Shown here in pieces: positions 26,735-35,524 of a DNA stretch of 64,000 nucleotides. Position 1 is the first letter of the stretch, and each line of letters begins with the position of its first letter. Location: assembly GCF_011927835.1 (NCBI RefSeq), contig NZ_JAATJH010000002.1, positions 62,001-126,000 on the forward strand, given 5' to 3'. The notes under the pieces are model-generated. The model did not search any database. It was not told the origin of the DNA and saw nothing but the letters and a program-made list of their open reading frames with translations. Both the position numbers and the translations under genes were made by a program. The stretch is from Neolewinella antarctica. GTDB taxonomy: Bacteria > Bacteroidota > Bacteroidia > Chitinophagales > Saprospiraceae.

Positions 26735-28498
26735 ATGAAAAATATCATAATTACCCTACTCGTAGTAGCCTACGGCACTACGCTCTGTTCCCAAACCCAA
26801 GACTTCCTTTCCCGACGGTCCAATGAATCAATCGTGAAAACACAGGCACTGGTGGCGGAAGTTCAGTTGGCCGTCGCGGATACAACCAAACTACAGTCCG
26901 TTCTCACGAATAAATCCTTGAACGATGGGATCGTACATTTTCCTTATCCCATAATGTTCATTCATGGCCTAAACAGTAATTCTAATACATGGCTGCAATT
27001 CTATACGGATGCAAGTACGCAGGGGTGGGATTTCGGGGGTGAAATACTCTTCAACCTTAATTCTGACAACAACGATGAACACTGTAACTTATATGAAGGT
27101 GCGTTGATCGACGTAGTCGACTTCAACAATCCGATAAGCCCCGGTGACTTCTACGCAATAAATTTTAATACTGACATACGGGGCAACTCGTACGGTGATA
27201 ATTACGATAACCCGTTCCTTAGCAACCAGGCCGCCATTTTCAAGCAGGCCTGGGCGGTACGCAACGCGATCGCACGGGTGCTGGCGGTAACGGGCCGCGA
27301 CAAGGTAATTCTTGCCGGCCACTCCATGGGTGGGCTCGCCGCGCGAGCTTACCTTCAGAACGAGAGCTTTCACCAAGCCGACGGTCAACATCACGTAGCG
27401 AAGTTAATGACCACCGGGACGCCACACGGGGGAAGTAATTCTAGCGGATATGGTCTCGGCCCGCTGTTCTCGAATATCGACGAAAGGTCGGATGCCGTCC
27501 GTGATTTACGGTCAAGTTATAGCTACTCCAACTCTCCCGGAGTATTCCTATTTGGTGGGGTGGAAACAGCTTCGGTGCTCAACGATCATTTGATCGGTGG
27601 ATTTTATAACAACGACGTAGGCTGTGACGGCGCTTCACTGGGTTTCATAAAGGGGCTTAACCAACAATCGCCGGTAGCGGATATCGATTATTCTTGCATA
27701 ACGGGCAACGGAGGGTTAGGTATAAATAGTGATGGCGTAGTGCTCGTTACTAACGCTCAAATCAATAACTTCCTCGACGTAGCCGCAGAAACATTTAATC
27801 TGACCAGCGAGACGCTGATTTTCCACAACGAGCTACCTACACTAACGGAAGAAAACTTCCGCGCCCTCGACGAACCCGATTATTCTAGGCTGGCCTACGA
27901 GATTCAGCTAGACACCGTTTACAACGGGTACATGAACGTGCAGGCGAATGACGCGGAATACAATCTGATCGACTACGATGACTTCGCGCTGACCGTCGCG
28001 CAAGATTCGTGGGTACAAATTATAGTCGACAGCCCCGCCGACCTGCTCGGCTTGGGGATCACCGTAGGGGAGGAAGACGTAATCTTTAATGAGGAATTCA
28101 GCGTGGGGGAATACACCCAAGAACCCATCTTCTTGCGGGCCGGGCGGTACACGGTAGAGTTTTATTCTTACCCACGGGCGGACGAGTGGCAGAACAGTTA
28201 CGGCTTCCTATTCCAAACGGTAGAAAACCCGACTTCTACGCAAGATTTAGGACAGGATCGATTGGCGGTCTACCCGAACCCGGTAAGCGACCGGCTCGGT
28301 ATTAAGCTCGCTAGCCCGGTAACGGGAGCCGTGCGGGTGTCCGTAACCGACGTTAGTGGGCGTCAAGTGATCAATTACGCGCAAGACGGGTACGGAACGG
28401 ATATGGAAGTAGCCGTTAGTGCGCTAAGGCCAGGAGTCTACGTAGTGCGGGTGATGACGCAGGCCGGTGTCTACGTGGCGGAGTTTATTAAGCGGTAG
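26735..28498 (+). CDS. Secreted lipase/esterase with T9SS type A sorting domain
   Basis: This is an alpha/beta-hydrolase of the PGAP1/lipase type. A signal peptide (MKNIIITLLVVAYGTTLCSQ) is followed by the oxyanion-region PIMFIHGLNSNSNTW and the nucleophile elbow VILAGHSMGGLAARAYL, with TTGTPHGGSNS after it. Residues ~380-500 form a beta-rich domain without a clear family. The final ~80 residues are a T9SS sorting domain (LAVYPNPVSDRLGIKL, VSVTDVSGRQV, LRPGVYVVRVM). The enzyme should be secreted or surface-attached. Its substrate, lipid or another ester, is unknown. Confidence 0.88.
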   Translation: MKNIIITLLVVAYGTTLCSQTQDFLSRRSNESIVKTQALVAEVQLAVADTTKLQSVLTNKSLNDGIVHFPYPIMFIHGLNSNSNTWLQFYTDASTQGWDFGGEILFNLNSDNNDEHCNLYEGALIDVVDFNNPISPGDFYAINFNTDIRGNSYGDNYDNPFLSNQAAIFKQAWAVRNAIARVLAVTGRDKVILAGHSMGGLAARAYLQNESFHQADGQHHVAKLMTTGTPHGGSNSSGYGLGPLFSNIDERSDAVRDLRSSYSYSNSPGVFLFGGVETASVLNDHLIGGFYNNDVGCDGASLGFIKGLNQQSPVADIDYSCITGNGGLGINSDGVVLVTNAQINNFLDVAAETFNLTSETLIFHNELPTLTEENFRALDEPDYSRLAYEIQLDTVYNGYMNVQANDAEYNLIDYDDFALTVAQDSWVQIIVDSPADLLGLGITVGEEDVIFNEEFSVGEYTQEPIFLRAGRYTVEFYSYPRADEWQNSYGFLFQTVENPTSTQDLGQDRLAVYPNPVSDRLGIKLASPVTGAVRVSVTDVSGRQVINYAQDGYGTDMEVAVSALRPGVYVVRVMTQAGVYVAEFIKR

Positions 28499-28572
28499 CG
28501 TCCCGGGGTTTTCACGGCTTGCCGTACCTTCCCCGCTCCCCCCGAAATAACCCTGCACCCGCGACCGCGCCC

Positions 28573-30117
28573 ATGGCCAAACAAAAGAAAAGACCCCCAC
28601 CAGCTCCATCGAAGAAAACCTCTGGGCCACCGCCAACAAACTGCGGGGCAAGGTGGAGAGCTCCGAATACAAGCACGTGGTGCTGAGCCTCATCTTCCTG
28701 AAATTCGCGAGCGATAAGTTCGTCGCGCGGCGGGAAGAAATGATCGCCGCCGGGCAGGGCGACTACCTGGAAATGAAGGAGTTCTACAATATGCAGAACG
28801 TCTTTTACCTGAGCGAGGAAGCGCGGTGGAGCTACGTGATGGCCAACGCCAAGCAGGACGACGTGGCGCTGAAGATCGACCAGGCGCTGGCAAAGATCGA
28901 GCGCAACAACCCGGCGCTGAAGGGGGCGTTGCCGGACAATTACTTCACCCGCCTCGGCCTGGACGCCGCCAAGCTCGCCGCGCTGCTCGACACGATCAAC
29001 AACATCGACACGATCGCCGGCGGCGGGGAGGAGGACGTCGTCGGGCGCGTCTACGAATACTTCCTCGGCAGATTCGCCGCCGCCGAGGGGAAGGGCGGGG
29101 GAGAGTTCTACACGCCGAAAAGCATCGTGAACCTGCTGGCGGAGATGATCGAGCCCTACTCCGGCAAGATCTACGACCCGCGCTGTGGCTCCGGCGGCAT
29201 GTTCGTGCAGTCGCTCAAATTCGTGGACAAGCACCGGGGCGACAAGAAAAACATCAGCGTCTACGGTCAGGAATACACAGCTACGACCCGCAAGCTGGCC
29301 AAGATGAACCTGGCCGTGCGCGGCATCAGCGCCAACCTCGGCGACGGACACCTTTAGCCGCGACCAGCACCCGGACCTCAAGGCCGACTACATCCTGGCC
29401 AACCCGCCCTTTAACCAGAAAGACTGGCGGGCGGCCGACGAACTGGCCGACGACCCGCGCTGGGCCGGCTACCCCACGCCGCCGACGGGCAACGCCAACT
29501 ACGGCTGGATTCTCCATATCCTCGCCAAACTGAGCGAGGGCGGGACGGCCGGGTTCGTGATGGCGAACGGCTCGATGAGCAGCCAGTCGAGCGGGGAAGG
29601 GGACATCCGCCAACGTCTCGTCGAGAACGATGCGGTGGATTGCATGATCGCCCTGCCCGGGCAGCTGTTTTACACCACCCAGATCCCGGTTTGTTGCTGG
29701 TTTTTGGCGAAGGACCGCAGCGGCGTTGGCCATCCCCAGGCGGTCGACCGGCGCGGCAAAGTCCTGTTCATCGACGCCCGGCAGATGGGCTCGATGATCG
29801 ACCGGACGCACAAGGAACTGACGGAGGAAGACATCGCCACGATCACCGAAACTTACCACAACTGGCGTAACGGTTTGGAAGCCTACGCAGATGTGGCCGG
29901 CTACTGTAGATCAGCGGACTTGGCGGAGATTGCGAAGAATGATTTCGTGCTGACGCCGGGGCGATACGTGGGGATTCCGGAGGAAGAAGATGACGGGGTT
30001 CCGTTTGAGGAGAAGATGGGGGCGCTGACGCGGGTGCTGAGTGAGCAGATGAAAGCAGGGGCGGCGTTGGATTTGGTTATTGCGGAGAATTTGAAAGTGT
30101 TGGGCTATGAAGTTTAA
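28573..30117 (+). pseudogene. hsdM: Type I restriction-modification methyltransferase HsdM, two frameshifts
   Basis: HsdM is the N6-adenine methyltransferase subunit. The natural start is ATG 28573 (MAKQKK). Within the A-run at about 28588-28591 the frame must slip by -1 to read TPTSSIEENLWATANKLRG, and it then continues through KHVVLSLIFLKF and the SAM motif DPRCGSGGMFVQS. At 29346 one extra G throws the frame back, after which [20 protein letters not shown] and the catalytic NPPF follow to the end at 30117. Both ends are thus in one frame and the middle (28590-29346) in another. As sequenced, no full-length HsdM can be made. The start of hsdS overlaps the 3' end by 11 bp, as in intact operons. 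The cause could be true inactivation or base-calling error. Confidence 0.85.
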
Positions 30118-31459
30118 AGAAATAGTCTTACAAGACGGATTAAATAAAGTAATTGATTACAGAGGCAAGACGCCAAAGCTGTCAAAAGCTGGTATTAAAT
30201 TAATTAGCGCAGCAAATGTAAAAAGGGGAAAGCTTGATTTTTCGACTTTAAAATGTATTAGTACTGATACATTTGAAAAGTGGGCTACACGAGGGTTTAC
30301 TAGACCTGGTGATGTCTTGATAACCACCGAAGCACCTGTAGGTGAGATCGCGCTCTATCCAGATGACGGCCAAACCTATCAATTAAGTAGAAGAGTTATT
30401 GCTCTCCGAGCTGATCCTACAGTATTCGACAACGAATATTTGTACTACTATCTACAATCGAGACGACCTCAGTACGCTTTGAGCGCGAGAAGTAATAGAG
30501 GGTCGACAGTTCCAAGAGTACTAAAACCAGACATCTTAGAACTGCCAATTTTGGCTCCGTCCTTAAAAATACAGAAACGAATTTCAATTGTATTAGGATC
30601 AATTGACAGAAAAATTGATCTGTTGAAACAACAAAACAAAACCCTAGAATCCCTAGCCCAAACCCTCTTCAAATCCTGGTTCGTAGATTTCGACCCGGTG
30701 ATCGACCGGATGCTGTTGGCGGGTAAGGAATTGCCGGAGGGGTTGCGGAAGCGGGGGGAGCTTAGGCGGTCGGTGGTCTTTAGTGAGGGATACGCGCGGT
30801 TGCCGGAGGCGGTTTTGGGGTTGTTTCCGGTGGGGGTTGGGTTTTCGGAGGGGTTGGGGCGGTGGGTTCCGGCGGGGTGGGCGGTTGGACCAGTATCTAA
30901 ATTTGCCGATGTAATTGGTGGAGGTACGCCCAGCCGAAAGGTTGATGAGTATTTTACAAACAATGGAATACCTTGGTTATCACCTAAAGACCTATCGGGC
31001 TATAATTATAAGTACATTGACAAAGGCGCGCAGGATATCACTAAGCTTGGTTTATCCAAAAGCTCCGCAAAGATTTGCCCTATTGGGACGATTCTGTTTT
31101 CTTCGCGAGCACCGATAGGATACGTTGCAGTAGTATTAAATGAACTTACTACAAATCAAGGATTTAAATCACTGTCCCCTAAATCTTACGAGATGACGGA
31201 CTATCTCTATTATTATATGAAGAGAATCACTCCGGAGATTGATGCTGCCGCTACTGGATCGACATTTAAGGAAATCTCGGGAGGTGCCCTGAAACAGATT
31301 ATGATTTTAATGCCATCTTTGAGTGTACTCAGTCAATTTGGAGATTCCCTAGAAGGGATTAACAACAAGCAGGAATTACTTAGAGAGCAAATCCAAACCC
31401 TAACCAAAACCCGCGACACCTTACTGCCGAAGTTGATTTCGGGGGAGTTGGTGGTTTGA
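30107..31459 (+). CDS. hsdS: Type I restriction-modification specificity subunit HsdS
   Basis: HsdS sets the DNA target of the type I complex. Two target-recognition domains (about residues 1-165 and 255-410) are separated by a conserved helical linker ([20 protein letters not shown]), and the protein ends in the second conserved helix ([16 protein letters not shown]). The length of 450 residues is normal. The base composition is mosaic: both recognition domains are AT-rich while the linker and the last codons are GC-rich, the usual sign of recognition-domain swapping. It overlaps hsdM by 11 bp. A degenerate copy of its last ~20 codons lies 640 bp downstream. Confidence 0.92.
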   Translation: MKFKEIVLQDGLNKVIDYRGKTPKLSKAGIKLISAANVKRGKLDFSTLKCISTDTFEKWATRGFTRPGDVLITTEAPVGEIALYPDDGQTYQLSRRVIALRADPTVFDNEYLYYYLQSRRPQYALSARSNRGSTVPRVLKPDILELPILAPSLKIQKRISIVLGSIDRKIDLLKQQNKTLESLAQTLFKSWFVDFDPVIDRMLLAGKELPEGLRKRGELRRSVVFSEGYARLPEAVLGLFPVGVGFSEGLGRWVPAGWAVGPVSKFADVIGGGTPSRKVDEYFTNNGIPWLSPKDLSGYNYKYIDKGAQDITKLGLSKSSAKICPIGTILFSSRAPIGYVAVVLNELTTNQGFKSLSPKSYEMTDYLYYYMKRITPEIDAAATGSTFKEISGGALKQIMILMPSLSVLSQFGDSLEGINNKQELLREQIQTLTKTRDTLLPKLISGELVV

Positions 31460-31476
31460 GAGTCAATACATAGACC

Positions 31477-31893
31477 ATGACTTTTTGCACGGGCATAGCT
31501 TACGTCGGGTTTCTGCTTGCTGGTTTCTTCGTACTAGTCGCCATAAACCTCTTCGTCGACCAAGTAAAAGGGAAATCACCGTCGGAAACGCTCGCCATCG
31601 GGTTCTTTTCGTTCGTAGCGACGTGTATTGGCTTGCCGTCTTTGTTTCTCTACCACTGGTGTCTGGACGGGCGGGTGCTCCACGTTGGTTTTTGGACGGG
31701 GGGGTGTTATCTGTGCCTGGCGGTTGCTGCGGTAATCGCTTTTCTTGGGTTCAAGTACATCAAAGATACTAGTAGTCCAGACAGGATCGTGCCCGGTGGC
31801 CTCGGTGAGGGGCTTATTTTTTTGGCTTATTTGGCGGTTGCGGTGATCTTAGGGTTGGTTGCCTGGTTGGGGCTCTGGATTTTGGGTGGGTGA
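31477..31893 (+). CDS. Small polytopic membrane protein
   Basis: The function is not recognised. The 138-residue protein has four hydrophobic segments (AYVGFLLAGFFVLVAINLFV, IGFFSFVATCIGLPSLFLYH, GGCYLCLAVAAVIAFLGF, LIFLAYLAVAVILGLVAWLG). It begins 17 bp after hsdS and lies between hsdS and a degenerate hsdS 3' remnant, so it probably arrived with a rearrangement of the locus. Whether it takes part in defence cannot be judged. Confidence 0.6.
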   Translation: MTFCTGIAYVGFLLAGFFVLVAINLFVDQVKGKSPSETLAIGFFSFVATCIGLPSLFLYHWCLDGRVLHVGFWTGGCYLCLAVAAVIAFLGFKYIKDTSSPDRIVPGGLGEGLIFLAYLAVAVILGLVAWLGLWILGG

Positions 31894-32101
31894 CTTTCAC
31901 TACGCGTGTTCGGGCAAAAAACTGGTAAGCTGGCTGTGTTCCCGCTGCGAGTGGCCGGACAAAAAATGGACTGGCTGCGCTGGTCAGTTTATTTATCCGA
32001 CCACCTTTGCTACAATGGCGGTATCGACTAATAGGGTGAATTTTACTAAGCAGGTTACTTCATATTCTATGTTGCTTGGAACAAACGAGTATTACGTTTA
32101 A

Positions 32102-32164
32102 ACTATGATCAAAACCTGCGATACTTTGCTGCTGAAGTTGATTTTGGGGGCGTTGGTGGTTTGG
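32102..32164 (+). pseudogene. Remnant of an hsdS 3' end
   Basis: The stretch reads as IKTCDTLLLKLILGALVV in frame, a degenerate version of the HsdS C-terminus ([18 protein letters not shown]). The nucleotide match extends from CAAAACC through GAAGTTGATTT to GTTGGTGGTTTG. It no longer ends in a stop at the same place. It marks an earlier hsdS copy or a duplication end point. Confidence 0.7.
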
Positions 32165-32173
32165 GTGAATTTA

Positions 32174-32797
32174 CTATCCCCGACGAATCTTGTCCTTAAT
32201 GTAGGCGATAATAATATCCTCGTAGGGGCGGCGAGCAGCCATGTAGTCACTGAGCAGTTTGGCGAAGTTCGGCTTCTTGTTTCTACCCAGGTGGGCATTC
32301 TGAAAGGTTGTTAACGCCAAGCGCCGCCGCCGCTTGTGCTCTCGGTGGTTGAGGTTCAAATGTGCTGGGCTATCAAGACCGGTTTGGTGCCGATCAAATG
32401 AAGCGGTAATGCTTCCGTCACCGAAGCCATAAGCTAGGGTAGCGATGTGGGCACCGTTGTGTGGTTTGATGTAAATCTTTGTGTCCCCCTTACTGGTATC
32501 ACAGTGGAAATGAGGCGTGCCATCGACGTACAGCATACCCGTGCAGCAAGCGAGCATATTGGTGTAGTCTAATCGGCGATCGGGTGGGCGGACAGATTGT
32601 GGGTGCCAGTGCTCCAATTTGGTTTTAGCCAGACGGATACGACTGGTGCAATAGGCACAACAATTGGATTGTTCCGCAAGTAGTTGTTCCTTGATATCGT
32701 CTTTACCGTTGGCGGCGGATAGTTCTTCGTAGGTGCCACCGCTGGCCCGGTGAGTAGTGAGGACCGTTGGTTCGGTGCTCTTAATAATTAGCCTCAC
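32174..32797 (-). CDS. ptuB: HNH endonuclease-like protein, PtuB of a Septu-type system
   Basis: The protein has an HNH nuclease architecture of the PtuB/TIGR02646 type. A first CxxC (CCAYC, Cys47/Cys50) is followed by LEHWHPQS with His63-His65 region, DYTNMLACC, and a late HCDTSKGD metal-binding stretch. The length of 207 residues is usual. Its start overlaps the 3' end of the ATPase gene by 17 bp, so the two are translationally coupled. Septu systems abort phage infection by combining an ATPase sensor with this nuclease. The pair lies inside a type I restriction locus, a classic defence-island setting. Confidence 0.85.
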   Translation of the reverse strand: MRLIIKSTEPTVLTTHRASGGTYEELSAANGKDDIKEQLLAEQSNCCAYCTSRIRLAKTKLEHWHPQSVRPPDRRLDYTNMLACCTGMLYVDGTPHFHCDTSKGDTKIYIKPHNGAHIATLAYGFGDGSITASFDRHQTGLDSPAHLNLNHREHKRRRRLALTTFQNAHLGRNKKPNFAKLLSDYMAARRPYEDIIIAYIKDKIRRG

Positions 32798-34088
32798 TGG
32801 TCTCGAAAGTTATCAGGGTTTGGAGTTGAATGATCTCAGGATCATTGGGGCTAATCTTTTCAGCGAGGGCTTCCAGTTTTAATTGGGCGGCGGCCAGGTT
32901 TTCGGCGGTCGGATCGTTGAGGTGACGGCGGATGGCGTCAAAGTCTTTGCGAACGTCCTCGGGCCGAGTCGGTACACCCATCAGACTGGAGATAACGTCG
33001 CCGGCTTCCATGCCGTAAGGTTCCTGCAGTTGACTGCCGGGGATGATACGATTTTTGGTGAGCAGGAAAAGTTGGTTGTCCTGTAGTTGATTTATTACCA
33101 GCGGCGCGTGCGTCGAGATAATGAATTGAATGTTGGGGAAGGTGTTTCGTAATGCTTCGACGATGTTAGCTTGCCAGCGGGGGTGGAGGTGGAGTTCTAT
33201 TTCGTCAATTACAACGATGCCGCTGGAACTTGTGGGTTCATCTAAGTGTCCGTTTCCCGCCAAACACCGAAATACTAAATCCATTACTAAGCCAAGAACT
33301 ACTTTTTCTCCTGCGGATAATTGGTTAAATTGTATTGTGCCTCCTTGCTTTTTATAGACTAAAAACTGCTCTATTCCAACCGTTTCTAATTTTACCTGGT
33401 TAAAAAAATCATCACCGCTAAGAATTCTTAAAAACTGCTCTATCACCGTTTCGAATGCCGAAACGTAGGGAGATCTATACTCTGCGAAAGGCGATTTAAC
33501 AATCTCGCTATTTTGTAAATTTATTATGTGCACGTAGTACGCCGTTATTTTGTCAAAATCAACTCGACCATTAAAAGCACCAAGGTAGGTGTGTGTTTTA
33601 TCAGTAATTTTAGGATAAGTTTTTGAATTACCATTATCAACGTACTTTGTTGCTCCGGCGTGATAGTGAGCAAGGATTGGCACTGAAGCAGTTCGTTTAA
33701 CCACATCTCTACTCAACTGGTCTACTAGATTCTGCTCGTGCGTGCTGAAAGCTCTCATCAGCGAATCCACGGTACCTGCCCGATTCACTATTTGGTGTGA
33801 AAACCGGTATTCATCCCGTGTATCTTCAAATACTATATGAGTAACCCATCCACCTACATCGTGGTCATTGTTCACGTCAAACCTGTTGAAATTTATTAGG
33901 TCACTCTGCTCGCCTTCTAAGGAGAAGGGAACTAATCCTGCAAGCGTCGCAGCCACCGCCTCCAACACCGTACTCTTCCCACTCCCGTTCACCCCAATAA
34001 AAGCCGCCACGTGCGGGTCCGTAAACTCCACCACGTGCTTTCCGGCGAAGCCGCGCAGGTTCTCGATGGTTAGGGATTTGATGGTCAT
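32781..34088 (-). CDS. ptuA: AAA/ABC-type ATPase, PtuA of a Septu-type system
   Basis: This is an SMC/RecF-like ATPase of the OLD/PtuA class. Walker A is GVNGSGKST (residues 32-40) right at the N-terminus, the ABC signature region reads QLSAGEKVVLGL, Walker B is GIVVIDEIELHLHP near residue 295, and the H-loop area is FIISTHAPLVI. The length of 435 residues fits PtuA. There is no TOPRIM domain, which argues against an OLD nuclease (Gabija GajA). The nuclease partner PtuB follows with a 17-bp overlap. The pair is predicted to sense phage activity and release nuclease action. Confidence 0.87.
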   Translation of the reverse strand: MTIKSLTIENLRGFAGKHVVEFTDPHVAAFIGVNGSGKSTVLEAVAATLAGLVPFSLEGEQSDLINFNRFDVNNDHDVGGWVTHIVFEDTRDEYRFSHQIVNRAGTVDSLMRAFSTHEQNLVDQLSRDVVKRTASVPILAHYHAGATKYVDNGNSKTYPKITDKTHTYLGAFNGRVDFDKITAYYVHIINLQNSEIVKSPFAEYRSPYVSAFETVIEQFLRILSGDDFFNQVKLETVGIEQFLVYKKQGGTIQFNQLSAGEKVVLGLVMDLVFRCLAGNGHLDEPTSSSGIVVIDEIELHLHPRWQANIVEALRNTFPNIQFIISTHAPLVINQLQDNQLFLLTKNRIIPGSQLQEPYGMEAGDVISSLMGVPTRPEDVRKDFDAIRRHLNDPTAENLAAAQLKLEALAEKISPNDPEIIQLQTLITFETSEANY

Positions 34089-34125
34089 GGTTGGTCGGTT
34101 GTGTGGCCATTGTGGTCGTTTTACA

Positions 34126-34252
34126 CATCGGATGAACTTATTTGAGAAGCACGCTGCGCGCGCTCCTCAAATAAGATACATCCGATGAGAAAACGAGTGA
34201 TCTACTTCCTCAAGGATGTAGTGATTTTAGCTTTTGCTGCTGCTGCTGCTGC
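34126..34252. repeat. Imperfect inverted repeat and a TGC microsatellite
   Basis: CATCGGATG...TTATTTGAG (from 34126) is mirrored by CTCAAATAA...CATCCGATG (to 34187), giving a long interrupted stem. Six TGC units follow at 34235-34252. Together they occupy the upstream region of ptuA. The rest of the 341-bp gap (34089-34429) shows no gene. Confidence 0.65.
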
Positions 34253-34429
34253 GCGGTCTCATCGGGTGCATCTTTTGTCCGGGCGTAGTCGAGATAAAAG
34301 TTAGCTTACGCTGTTGCCAGAGGCGGTCATCAGACGTGTAAAATCACGAGTACTCACGTTTAAATCCCAAGATACTAAGTTCCCCATAAACCGTCTCTCC
34401 CTGCCGCCCCGGTTGACGTGTCGAATTAC

Positions 34430-35524
34430 TCACCGAGGAACAACGATAATTGCTTTAACGCGATCTCCCGCGAGCCGGTTACCTACCCGGATAAAGTACT
34501 GTCCGGCGGGCAAGAATTTTTCGTTGAGGTCCAGTTGATGAATCCCCGCGCCCCCGTTGAGTACGGATTGAGCTAGTACCCGCCCGGCGGCGTCGACTAC
34601 TTCGTACTGAAGGGGCTGCTGATTGGGTAGCTCACCTTTGATGTCCAGGTTAAGGGAGGTGCCATCATTGGGGTTGGGGAATACCGTGTAATCCCACTTG
34701 GTCGGGGTAGCGTAGTTTACCTGCCGCAATTGGGAAAGCTGGAAACTACCGTCGAAATCAACGCTGCGTAGCCGGTAGAAACTGGTGCCGGAGTACGGTG
34801 CTTCGTCCCGGGTTTCGTAGTGTAACACTTCATTCGGTCCCGAGAAGCCGCTTGCCAGGACGGTTTTACTCAATGGGTCGAATGACTGGCCGTCCCTGGT
34901 CCGTTCTACCACGAAGAAGTCGGTATCCCGCTCCTCCGTCGTGACCCATTTCAGGAGGACAAATTTTTCGTGAGGTACGGCTTCGAAACTGATGAGCGTC
35001 AGGGGTAGTAAGGCACCGTTGAAAGTTCCCACGTCGTGCCCGTCTCCGTTGCCGCCGCTGAACACCAAAGTAGCGTCGTAAGCAGACAACATGGTGGCTA
35101 GAGATTGCATATCGTGCCCGTCTCCGTTGCCGCCGCCGAACACTAGTGTGGCATCGTAAGCGGATAGCATAGTGGCTAAGGCTTGCATATCGTGTCCGTC
35201 TCCGTTACCGCCGCTGAATAGCAGACTGGCATCGTAGGCGGACAACATGGTGGCCAAGGCTTGCATATCGTGTCCGTCTCCGTTGCCTCCGCTGAATAGC
35301 AAGTTGGCGTCGTAGGCGGATAACATCGTGGCTAAGGCTTGTATATCGTGCCCGTCTCCCGCGCCCCCACTGAATAGTAACGTCGCATCGTAAGCGTTGA
35401 GGCTTACCGCGAGGGGGGCGGCGTCGTGCCCGTCTCCGCTCCCACCGTCGTACTGGGCCGTGAGCGGTGAGTGACAAACGTTCAGCAGCAGAATAATTAG
35501 TAAATATCTGGTTAAAGTTTTCAT
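34430..35524 (-). CDS. Surface protein with GDGHD tandem repeats and T9SS type A sorting domain
   Basis: A signal peptide (MKTLTRYLLIILLLNVCHSPLTA) is followed by about five tandem 26-residue units of the form SGGNGDGHDMQALATMLSAY with a sixth partial unit (residues ~27-165). Next comes a fibronectin-like segment (LISFEAVPHEKFVLLKWVTT, FFVVERTRDGQSF), then a T9SS sorting domain (YTVFPNPNDGTSLNLDI, LPAGQYFIRVGN). The Gly-Asp-Gly-His-Asp motif suggests metal or carbohydrate contact, but no function is established. The start overlaps the stop of the SUMF1-domain gene (ATGA), so the two proteins are coupled. Related GGxGDG-repeat proteins are common beside such genes in Bacteroidetes. Confidence 0.85.
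   Translation of the reverse strand: MKTLTRYLLIILLLNVCHSPLTAQYDGGSGDGHDAAPLAVSLNAYDATLLFSGGAGDGHDIQALATMLSAYDANLLFSGGNGDGHDMQALATMLSAYDASLLFSGGNGDGHDMQALATMLSAYDATLVFGGGNGDGHDMQSLATMLSAYDATLVFSGGNGDGHDVGTFNGALLPLTLISFEAVPHEKFVLLKWVTTEERDTDFFVVERTRDGQSFDPLSKTVLASGFSGPNEVLHYETRDEAPYSGTSFYRLRSVDFDGSFQLSQLRQVNYATPTKWDYTVFPNPNDGTSLNLDIKGELPNQQPLQYEVVDAAGRVLAQSVLNGGAGIHQLDLNEKFLPAGQYFIRVGNRLAGDRVKAIIVVPR
35030..35446 (-). repeat. 78-bp tandem coding repeats
   Basis: Six GDGHD motifs are spaced exactly 26 codons apart within the surface-protein gene. The DNA copies are nearly identical, so unit number is likely to vary by recombination. Confidence 0.85.

Noticed and set aside
28512-29533. Long antisense and alternative-frame open stretches over hsdM
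   Set aside because: GC-rich codon shadow. Only the combined three-part frame shows HsdM motifs.
32781-34088. Reading the ATPase/HNH pair as Gabija (GajAB) or as an OLD-family nuclease
   Set aside because: The ATPase lacks a TOPRIM domain and the partner is an HNH protein, not a UvrD-type helicase, so Septu fits better.
32174-34088. Reading the PtuA/PtuB pair as part of a retron
   Set aside because: No reverse transcriptase gene and no msr/msd-like structured region were found nearby.
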